From assembly GCF_900188415.1 (NCBI RefSeq), contig NZ_FZNV01000003.1, positions 620,001 through 684,000 of the forward strand: a stretch of DNA of 64,000 nucleotides, read 5' to 3'. The DNA is from Maribacter sedimenticola (lineage in GTDB: Bacteria > Bacteroidota > Bacteroidia > Flavobacteriales > Flavobacteriaceae). The translations under genes were made by a program, and so were the position numbers. Positions 63,276 to 64,000 of this stretch are shown here, piece by piece. Within the stretch, counting starts at the first letter, position 1, and each line of letters starts with the position of its first letter. The notes below the pieces were generated by a model. That model was not told the origin of the DNA, searched no databases, and worked only from the letters and a program-made list of their open reading frames with translations.

Positions 63276-64000
63276 ATTAAATAGCCAAGGAGGTTTTCGT
63301 TCTCTTCCTGAGGGTTTCGAAATACATTTTCTCAGAGATTTTCATCATGATGAAGCAACTGAGTTTAACCCTTATGTTTTAGCGGGGCTGAATGGTAGTG
63401 GTAAGTCGAACATTTTAGAAGTACTAGCAGAGATTTTCTATCATCTGGACTGCATGTTTCTGTCTAAACGACCTGACTATTTTGACACTACAGAAGAAAA
63501 CCCGAAAGGTTTTAACCCGGAATCTAGTTTAATAGAGGCCTATGAATTAGAGTACTTTACATTTTTGGATTCCGAAACCTTTTCTGATTTGGATGTTTCA
63601 AAAAAAGCGGAAATTCATATTACCAAAAAGGCACAAGAACGCCCGAAAATAAACTGGGTAAACCAAGAAGCGTTTCGCAAGGTCAAAGAACTTTCCAGGG
63701 CTGAATCAAAAGCCCTGTTGCCTGAATTTGTTGTAGGCTATGCCTCTGGTCTCAACCAAACGCTTAGTTTGCCATTTTTTAAAAGTCGATTTTTACAATA
63801 CGATGCCTACCTAGAAAATTTAAAAACCGGGGAGTATGTAGCACCAAGGCCCGAATCATCATTGGTTTTTCTAGACAATACATTTAGTCAGGCAATACTG
63901 TTATCCAATTTATTGATGAATAATTTGGAAGATGAAAACAGTGTGCTAGGTCCTTTTAAGAATTATGTAAATCTATCGGATATTGAATCCTTTAGATTAA
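63256..64000 (+). CDS. Restriction-system-associated AAA family ATPase (cut by window end)
   Basis: The frame starts at the ATG at 63256, inside the last 20 bases of hsdS, and stays open to the window end (248 complete codons). The protein opens with a strand-rich region (MKLIRFKLNSQGGFRSLPEG) and then the Walker A loop LAGLNGSGKSNILE near residues 43-56, as in AAA ATPases of the SMC/RecF/OLD type. Its position directly after hsdS matches the known group of restriction-system-associated AAA ATPases. Walker B and any nuclease part lie outside the window. The overlap points to coupled translation with hsdS. Confidence 0.85.
   Translation, partial: MKLIRFKLNSQGGFRSLPEGFEIHFLRDFHHDEATEFNPYVLAGLNGSGKSNILEVLAEIFYHLDCMFLSKRPDYFDTTEENPKGFNPESSLIEAYELEYFTFLDSETFSDLDVSKKAEIHITKKAQERPKINWVNQEAFRKVKELSRAESKALLPEFVVGYASGLNQTLSLPFFKSRFLQYDAYLENLKTGEYVAPRPESSLVFLDNTFSQAILLSNLLMNNLEDENSVLGPFKNYVNLSDIESFRL

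Noticed and set aside
57469..64000. A mobile island that carries the restriction operon
   Set aside because: No integrase, tRNA or direct repeats were found in the visible part; the right border is outside the window.
1..64000. CRISPR arrays, tRNA or rRNA genes
   Set aside because: No regularly spaced repeats and no cloverleaf or ribosomal RNA sequences were seen by eye; a tRNAscan or CRISPR search was not possible.

Overview
The window is a chromosomal segment of a Bacteroidota bacterium, most likely a marine member of the Flavobacteriaceae. The base composition is AT-rich. Promoter-like TAnnTTTG elements occur and strong Shine-Dalgarno sites are mostly absent. Many genes are typical of that group: a GH3-like adenylating protein, an alginate-export-type porin, PepSY-like and TlpA-like proteins, and an HD protein fused to a Pycsar-effector membrane domain. 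No tRNA, rRNA, CRISPR array, insertion sequence or integrase was seen.

Left part (1-26 kb): riboflavin synthase, an acyltransferase-like membrane protein with a sodium:solute symporter, a TauE/SafE permease, a GH3 protein, a small secreted HELGH peptidase, cardiolipin synthase, an AsmA-like protein and two tandem AraC regulators. A SRAP-fold protein that has lost its catalytic residues comes next. Then follows a stress and envelope group (PA2169-like four-helix protein, Tudor-like small protein, topoisomerase IB, cyclase-fold DUF2652 protein, Dps, a YtxH/holin-like operon, aldehyde dehydrogenase). The left part ends with a 1242-residue outer-membrane fusion protein and the HD-PycTM protein.

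Centre (26.4-47.6 kb): a complete assimilatory nitrate island. It contains a nitrate reductase fused to an FAD reductase and a BFD domain, a rubredoxin-tailed partner, a NarL-type response regulator, and a nitrate ABC transporter operon that ends in an outer-membrane porin. It continues with NarK, an Fnr-like regulator with FNR-spaced cysteines, CobA, NirB, NirD, DUF4202, a NarX-like sensor kinase and a precorrin-2 dehydrogenase/ferrochelatase. The proposed path is porin, ABC transporter or NarK, nitrate to nitrite by NasA, then nitrite to ammonium by NirBD with siroheme supplied by CobA plus the CysG N-terminal domain. Upstream of nasA, nirB, narK, nrtA and the response regulator gene lie copies of an inverted repeat TACGTAT-N2-ATACGTA. 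This 7-2-7 layout is the geometry used by NarL dimers, so the island appears to carry its own operator family. It is the strongest undescribed signal in the window.

Right part (47.7-64 kb): a lipid kinase, a sugar-kinase-like phosphotransferase, a TVP38 protein with an SdiA-regulated-like protein, a two-component system next to a PepSY-like protein, a TlpA-like thioredoxin and several small genes. The window ends inside a type I restriction-modification operon (hsdR-hsdM-hsdS). Its specificity subunit has an extra C-terminal domain, and hsdS overlaps the start of an AAA ATPase gene that is cut by the window edge.
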